A DNA stretch of 64,000 bases from Streptomyces liangshanensis (GCF_011694815.1 NZ_CP050177.1:3851001-3915000); one strand, 5' to 3'; shown: positions 8,010-17,275, counted from the first letter of the stretch. Numbers and translations are program-made. Notes: generated by a model not told the origin, from the letters alone.

Positions 8010-9818
8010 CTACTCGCCCGTCTTGGCGTCCGGCTTGGCGCCCGCCTTCGCCTCGGTCTTCGCGACCGGCTTGCGCAGTGCCACGTTCAGCTCCCGCAGC
8101 CGCGACTCGTCCAGCTCGGTCGGCGCGCCCATCATCAGGTCCTGGGCGTTGCCGTTGAGCGGGAAGGCGATCGTCTCGCGGATGTTCGGCTCGTCCGCGA
8201 GCAGCATCACGATGCGGTCGATGCCCGGGGCGATGCCGCCGTGCGGCGGGGCGCCCAGGCGGAACGCGCGGAGCATGCCCGCGAACTCGTGCTCGACGGT
8301 CTCGCGGTCGTAACCGGCGATCTCGAAGGCCTTGATCATCAGCTCGGGCTCGTGGTTCCGGATCGCGCCGGACGACAGCTCGATGCCGTTGCAGACGATG
8401 TCGTACTGCCAGGCCAGGATGTCCAGCGGGTCCTTCGTCTCCAGGTCGGACAGGCCGCCCTGGGGCATCGAGAACGGGTTGTGCGAGAAGTCGATCTTCC
8501 CGGTCTCCTCGTCCTTCTCGTACATCGGGAAGTCGACGACCCAGCAGAACCGGAAGACGCCTTCCTCGAAGTGCCCGGCGCGCTTGGCGGCCTCGACGCG
8601 GACCGCGCTCATGATCTTGGAGACCTCGCCGAACTCGCCCGCGCCGAAGAAGATCGCGTGGCCGGGGGCGAGGGAAAGGCGCTCGGTGAGGACCTTGACG
8701 TTGTCCTCGGTGAGGAACTTGGCGATCGGGCCGCTCAGCGCGCCGTCGTCACCGACCCGCACCCAGGCCAGGCCCTTGGCGCCGAGGCCCACGGCGAAGT
8801 CGCCGAGGCCGTCGAAGAACTTCCGCGACTGGCCGGCCGTGTCCGGCACCGGCAGGGCGCGCACGTGCTTGCCGGCGAACGCCTTGAAGTCGGAGTCCTC
8901 GAAGACGTCCGAGATGTCGCTGAGCTCCAGCTTGGCGCGCAGGTCGGGCTTGTCGTTGCCGTACTTGACCATCGACTCGCGGAACGGGATCCGCGGGAAG
9001 GGGGAGGTGACCTCGCGGCCCTCGCCGAACTCGGTGAACAGCTCGGTCATGAGCTTCTCGATCGGCTGGAAGACGTCCTCCTGCTCGACGAAGCTCATCT
9101 CGACGTCGAGCTGGTAGAACTCGCCCGGCGAGCGGTCGGCGCGGGCGTCCTCGTCGCGGAAGCAGGGCGCGATCTGGAAGTAGCGGTCGAAGCCGGAGAC
9201 CATCAGCAGCTGCTTGAACTGCTGCGGGGCCTGGGGCAGCGCGTAGAACTTGCCGGGGTTCAGCCGGGAGGGCACGACGAAGTCGCGGGCGCCCTCGGGG
9301 GAGGCCGCGGTGAGGATCGGCGTGGCCATCTCGTTGAAGCCGAGCGCGGTCATCTTGTGCCGGATCGCGGAGATGACGGCCGTCCGCAGCATGATGTTGC
9401 GGTGCATGCGCTCGCGGCGCAGGTCGAGGAAGCGGTACTCGAGGCGCCGCTCCTCGTTGACGCCGTCCTCGGTGTTGATCGTGAAGGGCAGCGGGCCGGC
9501 CGCGCCCAGGATCTCGACCTCCGAGACCTCGATCTCGATCTCGCCGGTGGCGAGGTCCGGGTTCACGTTCTCCGCGCCGCGGGCCGAGACCGTCCCGTCG
9601 ATGCGGACGACGGTCTCCTTCGTGAGCTTGGACAGCTCCTCGTTCGCGGCGGTGCCGGGCCGGGCGACGAGCTGGACCAGACCGTAGTGGTCCCTCAGAT
9701 CGATGAAGAGGATGCCGCCCAGGTCTCGGCGATTGTGCAGCCAGCCGCTCAGCCGGACGTCGGTGCCGACGTCAGAGGCGCGGAGCTCGCCGCAGGTGTG
9801 GGACCTGTACCGATGCAT
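8010..9818 (-). CDS. aspS: Aspartyl-tRNA synthetase
   Basis: 602 residues. Charges tRNA-Asp (and, in actinobacteria without asparaginyl-tRNA synthetase, usually also tRNA-Asn for later amidation). Order: N-terminal OB-fold anticodon domain (GWLHNRRDLGG...FIDLRD), class II catalytic core with motif 2 (FRDEDARADRSPGEFYQLDVEMSF), the GAD insertion of bacterial-type enzymes (~290-420), and motif 3 (GIAPGIDRIVMLL). The tail is Lys/Ala/Glu-rich (KTEAKAGAKPDAKTGE), which is not part of the fold. The start at 9818 (MHRYRSHTCG) matches the family; GGACGAAAG precedes it. On the minus strand, TAGGGT at 9914-9909 could be its -10 with an ~85-nt leader. Confidence 0.95.
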   Translation of the reverse strand: MHRYRSHTCGELRASDVGTDVRLSGWLHNRRDLGGILFIDLRDHYGLVQLVARPGTAANEELSKLTKETVVRIDGTVSARGAENVNPDLATGEIEIEVSEVEILGAAGPLPFTINTEDGVNEERRLEYRFLDLRRERMHRNIMLRTAVISAIRHKMTALGFNEMATPILTAASPEGARDFVVPSRLNPGKFYALPQAPQQFKQLLMVSGFDRYFQIAPCFRDEDARADRSPGEFYQLDVEMSFVEQEDVFQPIEKLMTELFTEFGEGREVTSPFPRIPFRESMVKYGNDKPDLRAKLELSDISDVFEDSDFKAFAGKHVRALPVPDTAGQSRKFFDGLGDFAVGLGAKGLAWVRVGDDGALSGPIAKFLTEDNVKVLTERLSLAPGHAIFFGAGEFGEVSKIMSAVRVEAAKRAGHFEEGVFRFCWVVDFPMYEKDEETGKIDFSHNPFSMPQGGLSDLETKDPLDILAWQYDIVCNGIELSSGAIRNHEPELMIKAFEIAGYDRETVEHEFAGMLRAFRLGAPPHGGIAPGIDRIVMLLADEPNIRETIAFPLNGNAQDLMMGAPTELDESRLRELNVALRKPVAKTEAKAGAKPDAKTGE

Positions 9819-9938
9819 CGTCTTTCGTCCAGTCTTCGCGATTCGGGCCGTGACGGATGCCACGGCGTTCAGGCGGGTGTCACAGCAGGCGTTCAGGCAT
9901 GTGGCACAACCCTAGCGCCCGGCGGTGGGGGCCCCTCA

Positions 9939-9967
9939 TTGGCGTTTGCTCTACAGATGTTCATAAA
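9939..9967 (+). promoter_or_regulatory. Housekeeping-type promoter for the PP2C gene
   Basis: TTGGCG at 9939-9944, a 17-bp spacer and CATAAA at 9962-9967 form a plausible HrdB-type promoter. The expected transcription start (about 7 nt on) falls at 9974-9976, the A of the ATG, implying a leaderless mRNA. Confidence 0.5.
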
Positions 9968-9975
9968 GTGTGACA

Positions 9976-12225
9976 ATGCGCACCGAGGAAGTCCTGGCCG
10001 CGATCGCGACCGGCATCTGGCGCTGGGACGACGCGACCGGCCGCGTCACCCTGGACGCCGAGGCTGCCCGGCTGCTCGGGCTGCCCGCGGAACCGGCGTC
10101 CCTCACCGCGTCGGGCGCGCGCTCCCACTTCCACCCCGTCGACTGGAACGAGATCCAGGGCATCGTCGGCCTCGCGGTCGCGGAGGGGACGCTGGCCGAG
10201 GCGCGGCTGCGGATCATGGACGAGAAGGGCCGGGTGCTGCGTACCGTACGGGCGCGGTCCAAGCCGATCGTCCGGGCCCGGCCCGACGACAGCCGGGCGT
10301 ACGAGCTGATCGGCACGCTCCAGGAGGTGGCCGAGCCGCGCCCCGGCACGGCCATCGAGGGCAGCTCGGTCACCGGGGACTGGCGGCGGTCGCGGGAGGC
10401 CTTCCTGCTCGACGCCGGGCGGGCGCTGGCGGAGGCCCGGTCCACGGCGGAGGTGCTGCGGGTCGCGTCGTCGCTGTCCATGCCGGGCTTCTCGCCGGAC
10501 GGCCTCGCGGTGTTCAGCGCCTCGCCGACGCAGGAGGGGCTGCGGATCGTCGGCATCCTCGGGAACACGGCGGCGGACGCGGACGGCTTCTCCAGCCTGA
10601 CCGTCGAATCCGACTACCCGGCGTCCGAGGTCATCAGGACCGGCCGGGCGATCTACCTGCCCACGGCGGAGTCGTACAAGGAGCGCTACCCGGAGATGTG
10701 GCCGCTCGTCGAGCCGTTCGAGCGCAACTCCTGGGCCTTCCTGCCGCTGACCGTCGCGGGCCGCACGCTCGGCACGTGGATGGCGGCCTTCAAGAACCGC
10801 GTGGCGTTCTCGCCCGACGAGCGGTCCGTGCTGAACACGGTGGCGCGGATGCTGGCGCAGGCGCTGGCCCGCGCCGGGGTGACCGAGAGCGAGCGGGAAC
10901 TGTCCCTGGGGCTCCAGCGCTCGATGATGCCGACGCTGAACACGGACATCCCGGGGATGTCGGTCGCGGCGCGGTACGTGCCGACCGGCGGCGGGCTCCA
11001 GGTCGGCGGCGACTGGTACGACATGATCCCGCTGCCGGGCGGCACCACCGAGGCGGAGGGGCGGGGGAGCGGGCGGTTCGCGCTGGTCATCGGGGACGTC
11101 CAGGGGCACGACGTACGGGCGGCGGGGCTGATGGGGCAGCTGCGGATCGCGCTGCGCGCGTACGCGGCCGAGGGGCACCGGCCCGACGCCGTGCTGTCCC
11201 GGGCGTCACGGTTCCTCGCGGGGATGCGGCAGCTGCCGGGGCCCGACAGCGGCGGGGGGACGGGGGCGCCGTACGCCGTCGGCGGGGACGGCTCGGCGGA
11301 CGCCACCATGACGGACGAGGAGTACGAGAGGACCGGGCCGCGCTTCGCCACCTGCCTGTACATGGAGGTCGACCCGGAGAACGGGACGCTGGAGATCGCG
11401 CGGGCCGGGCACCTGGACCCGGTGTTCCGGATGCCGGACGGGACGGCTTTCATCCGGCAGACGGCGGGTGGGCTGCCGCTGGGGATCGAGGCGGACTCGG
11501 ACTATCCGACGACGCAGATCGTGCTCCAGCCGGGGGAGCTGCTGATGCTCTGCACGGACGGGCTCGTGGAGACCGGCGGCCACGACCTGGCGACCGGCTG
11601 GGACCGGCTGCGGCCCGTGCTGGAGGGCGACACGGAATCGTCGCTGGAGGAGCTGGCGGACGCGCTGATGGGGGTCGTGCACGGGCCCGGCTCGCACTAC
11701 ATGACGGGGCCGCTGCCGGAGCACCGGGAGGACGACATCGCGCTCGTCCTGCTGGCGCGGGACGGCTCGCCGACGCGGGCGGACCGGCAGCCGCCGCCGC
11801 GGCGCACGGTGCTGACGATCGCGCAGGCGGAACCGGAGCGGATCGCGGGGGCGCGGCGGCAACTGCGCGACCTGCTGCACGACTGGTCGGACGACGAGCA
11901 GGTGGACGCGGCGGTGCTGATGGTGTCGGAGATGGTCACCAACGTCCTGGTCCACACGGACGGGGACGCGCTGCTGGTGGCCGAGGCGGCGGGCGAACGC
12001 GGCGACCGCCGGCTGCGGGTGGAGGTGGCGGACGTCAACGACGAACTCCCGCACCGCCGCCGCCCCGGCGAACTGGCGTCGAGCGGGCGCGGGCTGGTCC
12101 TGATGGAGGTGCTGGCGGACGCGTGGGGGGTGAATCCTCGCGGCGAGGGCAAGTCGATCTGGTTCGAGCTGTACGAGTCGGGCGACCACGCCCCCGCCCC
12201 GGAGGAGGCCCTGCCGGAGGCGTGA
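9976..12225 (+). CDS. PAS-GAF-PP2C (SpoIIE) phosphatase with C-terminal RsbW-like ATPase domain
   Basis: 749 residues. Order: N-terminal PAS-like fold (to ~115), GAF-like sensor (~140-295), PP2C/SpoIIE phosphatase core (~310-595; VGGDWYDMIPLPG, IGDVQGHD, CTDGLVE, EDDIALVLL with metal-binding Asp residues) and an HATPase_c domain of the anti-sigma kinase type (~625-740; N-box SEMVTNVLVHT, then VADVNDELP, then GRGLVLMEVLAD). Such proteins dephosphorylate anti-anti-sigma factors and may also phosphorylate or bind them. Cytoplasmic; no membrane segment. No sigma or anti-sigma gene is adjacent, so the partner is not predictable from context. A GTG at 9970 is the only other upstream start; I chose 9976 because of the promoter placement. 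Confidence 0.85.
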   Translation: MRTEEVLAAIATGIWRWDDATGRVTLDAEAARLLGLPAEPASLTASGARSHFHPVDWNEIQGIVGLAVAEGTLAEARLRIMDEKGRVLRTVRARSKPIVRARPDDSRAYELIGTLQEVAEPRPGTAIEGSSVTGDWRRSREAFLLDAGRALAEARSTAEVLRVASSLSMPGFSPDGLAVFSASPTQEGLRIVGILGNTAADADGFSSLTVESDYPASEVIRTGRAIYLPTAESYKERYPEMWPLVEPFERNSWAFLPLTVAGRTLGTWMAAFKNRVAFSPDERSVLNTVARMLAQALARAGVTESERELSLGLQRSMMPTLNTDIPGMSVAARYVPTGGGLQVGGDWYDMIPLPGGTTEAEGRGSGRFALVIGDVQGHDVRAAGLMGQLRIALRAYAAEGHRPDAVLSRASRFLAGMRQLPGPDSGGGTGAPYAVGGDGSADATMTDEEYERTGPRFATCLYMEVDPENGTLEIARAGHLDPVFRMPDGTAFIRQTAGGLPLGIEADSDYPTTQIVLQPGELLMLCTDGLVETGGHDLATGWDRLRPVLEGDTESSLEELADALMGVVHGPGSHYMTGPLPEHREDDIALVLLARDGSPTRADRQPPPRRTVLTIAQAEPERIAGARRQLRDLLHDWSDDEQVDAAVLMVSEMVTNVLVHTDGDALLVAEAAGERGDRRLRVEVADVNDELPHRRRPGELASSGRGLVLMEVLADAWGVNPRGEGKSIWFELYESGDHAPAPEEALPEA

Positions 12226-12262
12226 CGCCGCGGACGAGGGGTGCGGCCTGCGGCCACGCTTT

Positions 12263-12365
12263 GTCCTCAATCGCCGGACGGGCTTGATTGTGGCTGGTCT
12301 CTGTCCGTACCCGCGGATTCATGATCCGGGAGCACCCCCGTCGAGCCCGTCCGGCGATTGAGGAC
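12263..12365. repeat. Inverted copies of a 22-bp Streptomyces-type intergenic repeat
   Basis: The 22 bases at 12263-12284 are the exact reverse complement of 12344-12365, separated by 59 bp. The core (CCTCAAnCGCCGGACGGGCT) is a motif I recognise as frequent in Streptomyces intergenic regions. It separates the convergent PP2C and AI-2E genes and may act as a terminator. The right arm is inside the AI-2E reading frame. Confidence 0.8.
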
Positions 12366-13434
12366 TCGGTGGGGCGGGCGGGTCGCCGGGGTCACTGGGG
12401 GGCATGCGGGCGCGTACCTCTGACAGCACCCCCAAGGCCGCCGCCGTGAGCGGCACCGCCAGCAAAGTACCCAGGATCCCCGCCGTCCCCGCCCCCGCCG
12501 TGATCGCCAGGAGGATCACCGCCGGGTGCATCTGGACCGTACGGCTCTGGATCAGCGGTTGCAGCAGATGCCCCTCCACCGCCTCCACCGCGATCAGCAC
12601 CGCCAGCACCCACAGCCCGATGACCACCCCGCGGTCGGCGAGCGCGACCAGGACGGCGATCGAGCCCGACAGCAGCGCGCCGACGAACGGGATGTACGCC
12701 CCGACGAAGACGAGCGCGCCGAGCCCGAAGGCCCCCGGCACCCGCAGGATCAGCAGCCCGGCGGTGATGCACACGGCGTCGATGAGGGCGATCAGCGTCG
12801 TCCCGTGCATGAACCCCGCCACCGCCCGGAACGCGTGCCGCGCCATCGCCTCGACCGCCTCCCCCGTGGACGCCGGGGCCAGCGAGCGGAACGCCCGCGC
12901 GATCCGCTCCGCGTCCCGGAGGAAGAAGAAGATCAGGAGCAGCGCCAGCACCGCGGTGGCGATCAGTTCCGCCACCAGGCTGATCCCGTTGACCACCTCG
13001 GACGCCGCCGTCGCCCCGTACCGCGACAGCAGTGACTTCGCGTTCGACGCGAGATCGTCGAGCGACGTCCCCGCGAAGCCGAAGTGCTCGGACAGCGTCT
13101 TCGCCGCGTCCCGCACCGAGGCCACGATCTGGTCCCCGGTGTCGACGAGCGCGTTGACGACGATGTACCCCGCCCCGCCGACCACCACGACCACACACAG
13201 GCACGTCAGGAACGCCGCGATCGACCGGTTCACCTTCAGCCGGACGAGCCACCCGTACACCGGCCCCAGCAGCGCGGTGCCGAGGATCGCCAGCAGCACC
13301 GGCGTGACCACCGCCTTGAGCGTCAGCGACAGCCAGATCACCACGGCCCCGACCGCGGCGGCCAGCACGATCACCCCGCACCACGCGGCGAACCGCGAGG
13401 CGGCCCGGGGCAGCAGCGGCGGCGTCGAGGGCAT
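12319..13434 (-). CDS. AI-2E family (YhhQ/PerM-type) membrane permease
   Basis: 371 residues with about eight hydrophobic segments. Pattern: two N-terminal membrane segments, a soluble stretch (~85-155), then a cluster of segments with the family block LRVPGAFGLGALVFVGAYIP and EGHLLQPLI. Members export or conduct small molecules or ions; the substrate of this one cannot be told. I start at the ATG at 13434 behind GGGTGA, 65 bp after the pirin stop; a GTG at 13440 is possible. The last residues (SPDGLDGGAPGS region) are encoded by an intergenic repeat element, so the C-terminal tail is likely a later addition. Confidence 0.8.
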   Translation of the reverse strand: MPSTPPLLPRAASRFAAWCGVIVLAAAVGAVVIWLSLTLKAVVTPVLLAILGTALLGPVYGWLVRLKVNRSIAAFLTCLCVVVVVGGAGYIVVNALVDTGDQIVASVRDAAKTLSEHFGFAGTSLDDLASNAKSLLSRYGATAASEVVNGISLVAELIATAVLALLLIFFFLRDAERIARAFRSLAPASTGEAVEAMARHAFRAVAGFMHGTTLIALIDAVCITAGLLILRVPGAFGLGALVFVGAYIPFVGALLSGSIAVLVALADRGVVIGLWVLAVLIAVEAVEGHLLQPLIQSRTVQMHPAVILLAITAGAGTAGILGTLLAVPLTAAALGVLSEVRARMPPSDPGDPPAPPSPQSPDGLDGGAPGS

Positions 13435-13499
13435 CTTCACCCGCCCACCCGACCACGCCGGCCCCCGCTCCGCCGGGCTGACGCGCCCGCCGGTGACCC

Positions 13500-14456
13500 C
13501 TACTGCACGTGCGGGACCGGCACCGTTCCCAGGCGCCCGGCCTGGAAGTCGTCGAACGCCTGCTTCAGCTCCGCCTGGCTGTTCATGACGAACGGCCCGT
13601 AGTGCGCCATCGGCTCCCGGATCGGGCGCCCGCCGAGCAGCACGATCTCCAGGTCGGGGGTGTTCGAGTCCTGCGACTCGTCCGCCCGTACGGTCAGCGA
13701 ACCGCCCGCCCCGAACACCGCCGTCTGCCCGGTGTGGACCGGCCGCCGGTCCGTACCGACCGCGCCGCGCCCCGCCAGGACGTACGCGATCCCGTTGAAG
13801 TCCTCGCGCCACGGCAGCGTGATCTCCGCGCCCGGCCGCAACGTCGCGTGGACCATCGTGATCGGCGTGTGCGTGATGCCGGGGCCCTCGTGGCCGTCCA
13901 GCTCACCCGCGATCACCCGCAGCAGCGCGCCGCCGTCGGGCGAGGTGAGCAGCTGCACCTGGCCGCCGCGGATGTCCTGGTAGCGCGGGTTCATCATCTT
14001 GTCCGCGGCCGGCAGGTTCACCCACAGCTGGAGGCCGTGGAACAGCCCGCCCGACATCACCAGCGACTCCGGCGGCGTCTCGATGTGCAGCAGGCCCGAG
14101 CCCGCCGTCATCCACTGCGTGTCGCCGTTCATGATCGTCCCGCCGCCACCGTTGCTGTCCTGGTGGATGAAGGTGCCGTCGATGATGTACGTCACGGTCT
14201 CGAAGCCGCGGTGCGGGTGCCACGGGGTGCCCTTGGGCTCGCCCGGCGCGTAGTCCACCTCACCCATCTGGTCCATCATGATGAACGGGTCGAGATGGGT
14301 GTAGTTGATCCCGGCGAACGCGCGCCGCACCGGGAAGCCCTCTCCCTCGAAGCCGCCGGGCGCCGTCGAGACGGCGAGCACCGGACGGGCCACGGCGTCC
14401 GCGGGGGCAGCGACGCGCGGCAGGGTCAGCGGGTTTTCGACGGTCACTGCGGGCAT
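13500..14456 (-). CDS. Pirin family protein
   Basis: 318 residues. Double cupin fold: N-terminal pirin motif with metal-binding histidines in PWHPHRGFETVTYIIDG and a later HIET, then a C-terminal cupin (NGIAYVLAGRGAVG) and the usual end MNSQAELKQAFDDFQAG. Bacterial pirins are non-haem iron proteins; some are quercetinases and some modulate metabolism, so the role is open. GAGGAGG sits 5-6 nt before the ATG. The gene precedes the AI-2E permease with a 65-bp gap and may be co-transcribed with it. An imperfect palindrome at 14481-14497 lies in its promoter region. Confidence 0.9.
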   Translation of the reverse strand: MPAVTVENPLTLPRVAAPADAVARPVLAVSTAPGGFEGEGFPVRRAFAGINYTHLDPFIMMDQMGEVDYAPGEPKGTPWHPHRGFETVTYIIDGTFIHQDSNGGGGTIMNGDTQWMTAGSGLLHIETPPESLVMSGGLFHGLQLWVNLPAADKMMNPRYQDIRGGQVQLLTSPDGGALLRVIAGELDGHEGPGITHTPITMVHATLRPGAEITLPWREDFNGIAYVLAGRGAVGTDRRPVHTGQTAVFGAGGSLTVRADESQDSNTPDLEIVLLGGRPIREPMAHYGPFVMNSQAELKQAFDDFQAGRLGTVPVPHVQ

Positions 14457-14480
14457 GAGGTCCTCCTCGATGATGTCAAC

Positions 14481-14497
14481 GCTCAATTTAGTTGAAC
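14481..14497. promoter_or_regulatory. A/T-rich imperfect palindrome upstream of pirin gene
   Basis: GCTCAATTTAGTTGAAC has arms TCAA/TTGA around a TTTAG centre, conspicuously A/T-rich for this genome and 25-41 bp upstream of the pirin ATG. MarR/HxlR-family operators look like this; no such regulator gene is in the window. Confidence 0.25.
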
Positions 14498-14551
14498 GGT
14501 GAACATCTGGCAAGGCGGCCTTCATTCCCGCGCGTTCCGGGGTACGCGAAA

Positions 14552-14578
14552 GGGCCCGTACCACGTCGGTACGGACCC
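14552..14578 (-). terminator. Hairpin terminator downstream of the SseB-like gene
   Basis: An 11-bp stem with one G-T pair (arms 14552-14562 and 14568-14578) and a 5-nt loop, followed on the minus strand by TTTC. It ends transcripts of the SseB-like gene before the pirin promoter. Confidence 0.6.
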
Positions 14579-14639
14579 CAGGGCGGTCAGGCAGTCGAGC
14601 TGCCGGGCGGTCAGGCGGCCGAACGGCCGGGCGGATTCG

Positions 14640-15125
14640 TCAGCCGTACATCCGCCGCATCGCGAAGTCCACCATCTGCTCGACCGCCTTCGCGTCGAAC
14701 ACCATCCGGTGGTCCCCCTCCATGTCGAGCACGAAGCCGTAGCCCGTCGGCAGCAGGTCGATCACCTCCGCGCCCGTGATCACGAAGTACTTCGACTCCT
14801 TGCCGGCGTACCTGCGCAGCTCCTTGAGCGTGCTGAACATCGGGATCACCGGCTGCTGCGTGTTGTGCAGCGCCAAGAACCCCGGGTTGTCGCCACGGGG
14901 GCAGTAGACCTTCGACGTCGCGAAGATCTGCTGGAAGTCCTCGGCCGACAACGACCCCGTCGTGAACGCCCGCACGGCGTCACCCAGAGACGGAGGTGAC
15001 GGTTCCGGATACAGGGGCTGCTCGCCGTACCCGCCGACACCGACACCGCCCATCGGCTGCTGCGGCTGCTGTTGCGGGTGCGCGTACTGCTGCTGAGCGC
15101 CCGGGGTCTGGTCGTAGCCGTACAT
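14640..15125 (-). CDS. SseB-type N-terminal-domain protein
   Basis: 161 residues. Residues 1-45 are Gln/Pro/Gly-rich (QQQYAHPQQQPQQP) and probably disordered. Residues ~48-161 match the SseB protein N-terminal domain seen in actinobacterial proteins: DFQQIFATSKVYCPRG, PVIPMFSTLKELRRY and TGAEVIDLLPTGYGFVLD. The domain has no known enzymatic role. No signal peptide. The start is the only reasonable ATG; Shine-Dalgarno pairing is weak. It is divergent from the acyl-CoA dehydrogenase gene with a 194-bp gap. Confidence 0.75.
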   Translation of the reverse strand: MYGYDQTPGAQQQYAHPQQQPQQPMGGVGVGGYGEQPLYPEPSPPSLGDAVRAFTTGSLSAEDFQQIFATSKVYCPRGDNPGFLALHNTQQPVIPMFSTLKELRRYAGKESKYFVITGAEVIDLLPTGYGFVLDMEGDHRMVFDAKAVEQMVDFAMRRMYG

Positions 15126-15237
15126 GACCGCAAGAGTACTGAGAATCAGCGCCCGCAGGTGCCCCGTCCGTCCCCTGGTCGGCCGGGATCGGCCTCCCTC
15201 GACCTCGTCACATCATCCAGGAGGGGGTTGCATCTTA

Positions 15238-15266
15238 TTACCCACGGGTAGCATCATCGTAGCTAC
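15238..15266. promoter_or_regulatory. Palindromes in the acyl-CoA dehydrogenase promoter region
   Basis: TTACCCACGGGTAG (15238-15251) is a near-palindrome with arms TTACCC/GGGTAg, and GTAGCTAC (15259-15266) is a perfect 8-bp palindrome. Both fall 54-82 bp upstream of the ATG, where a TetR-type fatty-acid regulator would be expected to act. By eye only. Confidence 0.35.
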
Positions 15267-15319
15267 TAACCGGTACATGTCTGAGGAATCCGCCTCCCGA
15301 GCCTTACGGAGCCGTCGCC

Positions 15320-17146
15320 ATGGGGCACTACAAGTCGAATCTCCGCGACATCGAGTTCAACCTCTTCGAGGTCCTCGGGCGCGACAAGCTCTATGGCACG
15401 GGCCCGTTCGCGGAGATGGACGTGGAGACGGCCAGGAGCGTCCTCGGCGAGATCGCCCGCCTCGCGGAGAACGATCTGGCCGCGTCCTTCGCCGAGGCCG
15501 ACCGCACCCCGCCCGTCTTCGACCCCGAGACCCACACCGCCCCGGTCCCGGCGGCCTTCAGGAAGAGCTACCAGGCGTTCATGGACGCCGAGTACTGGCG
15601 CCTGGGCCTGCCCGAGGAGATCGGCGGCACGACGGCCCCCCGCTCCCTGATCTGGGCGTACGCGGAGCTGGTCCTCGGCGCCAACCCGGCCGTGTGGATG
15701 TACGCGTCGGGCCCGGCCTTCGCCGGCATCCTCTTCGAGGAGGGCAACGAGGCCCAGAAGAAGGTCGCCGCGCTCGCGGTCGAGCGGCAGTGGGGCTCCA
15801 CCATGGTCCTCACCGAGCCGGACGCGGGCTCGGACGTCGGCGCGGGCCGCACGAAGGCCGTCCAGCAGGACGACGGCACGTGGCACATCGAGGGCGTGAA
15901 GCGCTTCATCACGTCCGGCGAGCACGACATGTCGGAGAACATCCTCCACTACGTCCTCGCCCGCCCCGAGGGCGCCGGACCCGGCACCAAGGGCCTGTCC
16001 CTCTTCCTCGTACCGAAGTACGAGTTCGACTGGGAGACCGGCGAGCTGGGCGAGCGCAACGGCGTCAAGGCCACCAACGTCGAGCACAAGATGGGCCTCA
16101 AGGCCTCCAACACCTGCGAGATGACCTTCGGCGACGGCCGCCCCGCCCGCGGCTGGCTCATCGGCGACAAGCACGACGGCATCCGCCAGATGTTCCGCAT
16201 CATCGAGTTCGCCCGGATGATGGTCGGTACGAAGGCCATCGCCACGCTCTCCACCGGCTACCTGAACGCGCTGGAGTACGCCAAGGAGCGCGTCCAGGGC
16301 CCCGACCTCGCGCAGTTCATGGACAAGGCCGCGCCCAAGGTCACCATCACGCACCACCCCGACGTGCGCCGCTCGCTCATGACGCAGAAGGCGTACGCGG
16401 AGGGCATGCGCTCCCTCGTCCTGTACACCGCGTCGGTGCAGGACGAGATCGCCGCCAAGGAGACCGCGGGCGAGGACGTCAAGGGACTCGCGGGCCTCAA
16501 CGACCTGCTGCTGCCCATCGTGAAGGGTTACGGCTCCGAGCGGTCGTACGAACAGCTCGCGCAGTCGCTCCAGACGTTCGGCGGCTCCGGCTACCTCCAG
16601 GAGTACCCGGTCGAGCAGTACATCCGGGACGCCAAGATCGACACCCTCTATGAGGGCACCACCGCCATCCAGGGCCAGGACTTCTTCTTCCGCAAGATCG
16701 TCCGCGACCAGGGCCAGGCGCTGAACACCCTCTCCGAGGAGATCAAGAAGTTCCTCGCCGTCTCCACCGGCGGTACGGACCTGGCGCCGGCCAGGGACGC
16801 GCTCGCCAAGGCCGCCGTCGACCTGGAGGCGATCGTCGGCCGCATGCTGGCCGACCTCACCGCCACCGGCGAGGACGTCAGGAACATCTACAAGGTCGGC
16901 CTCAACACCACCCGCCTGCTGATGGCTTCGGGCGACGTGGTCGTCGGCTACCTGCTGCTGCGCGGCGCGGCGGTCGCGGCGGAGAAGCTGGAGACGGCGG
17001 CGGCGAAGGACGTGGCGTTCTACCAGGGCAAGATCGCGGCGGCGAAGTTCTTCGCGGCGAACGTGCTGCCCCAGGTGTCCGCGGCGCGCACGCTCGCGGA
17101 GGCGGTGGACAACTCCCTGATGGAGCTGCCCGAATCGGCGTTCTGA
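15320..17146 (+). CDS. Acyl-CoA dehydrogenase (608-residue type)
   Basis: FAD enzyme that introduces the alpha,beta double bond in acyl-CoA (first step of beta-oxidation). Order: an AcylCoA_DH N-terminal segment ([19 protein letters not shown]), N-terminal helical domain, beta domain ([19 protein letters not shown] and RFITSGEHD), C-terminal helical domain with [21 protein letters not shown], and a ~110-residue acetyl-CoA-dehydrogenase-like C-terminal extension. The catalytic base is Glu445 in LYEGTTAIQ. The 608-residue length fits the FadE subgroup with extension. It stands alone with a hairpin terminator after it. Chain length of the substrate cannot be told. Confidence 0.9.
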   Translation: MGHYKSNLRDIEFNLFEVLGRDKLYGTGPFAEMDVETARSVLGEIARLAENDLAASFAEADRTPPVFDPETHTAPVPAAFRKSYQAFMDAEYWRLGLPEEIGGTTAPRSLIWAYAELVLGANPAVWMYASGPAFAGILFEEGNEAQKKVAALAVERQWGSTMVLTEPDAGSDVGAGRTKAVQQDDGTWHIEGVKRFITSGEHDMSENILHYVLARPEGAGPGTKGLSLFLVPKYEFDWETGELGERNGVKATNVEHKMGLKASNTCEMTFGDGRPARGWLIGDKHDGIRQMFRIIEFARMMVGTKAIATLSTGYLNALEYAKERVQGPDLAQFMDKAAPKVTITHHPDVRRSLMTQKAYAEGMRSLVLYTASVQDEIAAKETAGEDVKGLAGLNDLLLPIVKGYGSERSYEQLAQSLQTFGGSGYLQEYPVEQYIRDAKIDTLYEGTTAIQGQDFFFRKIVRDQGQALNTLSEEIKKFLAVSTGGTDLAPARDALAKAAVDLEAIVGRMLADLTATGEDVRNIYKVGLNTTRLLMASGDVVVGYLLLRGAAVAAEKLETAAAKDVAFYQGKIAAAKFFAANVLPQVSAARTLAEAVDNSLMELPESAF

Positions 17147-17176
17147 GCGACCCGGACCGGACCCGGACCGGCCGGC

Positions 17177-17211
17177 CCGCGGGGCGTCTCCGACACGGAG
17201 GCGCCCCGCGG
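17177..17211 (+). terminator. Terminator after acyl-CoA dehydrogenase
   Basis: A 15-bp G/C stem with one G-T pair (arms 17177-17191 and 17197-17211) and a 5-nt loop, 31 bp after the stop codon. Confidence 0.7.
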
Positions 17212-17275
17212 CGCTGCCGGGCGGCCCCACGCGCCGTCCCCGTCCCTCCCCCGTAACAACCGGTGGCGACCCCTC

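Noticed and set aside
7794..12287. Plus-strand open frame of about 1500 codons antisense to aspS and overlapping the PP2C gene
   Set aside because: Composition is typical of a high-GC shadow frame; aspS and the PP2C gene are well supported.
13663..13690. GTTCGAGTCC, a tRNA T-loop-like sequence
   Set aside because: It lies inside the pirin coding region and no acceptor or anticodon arms can be built round it.
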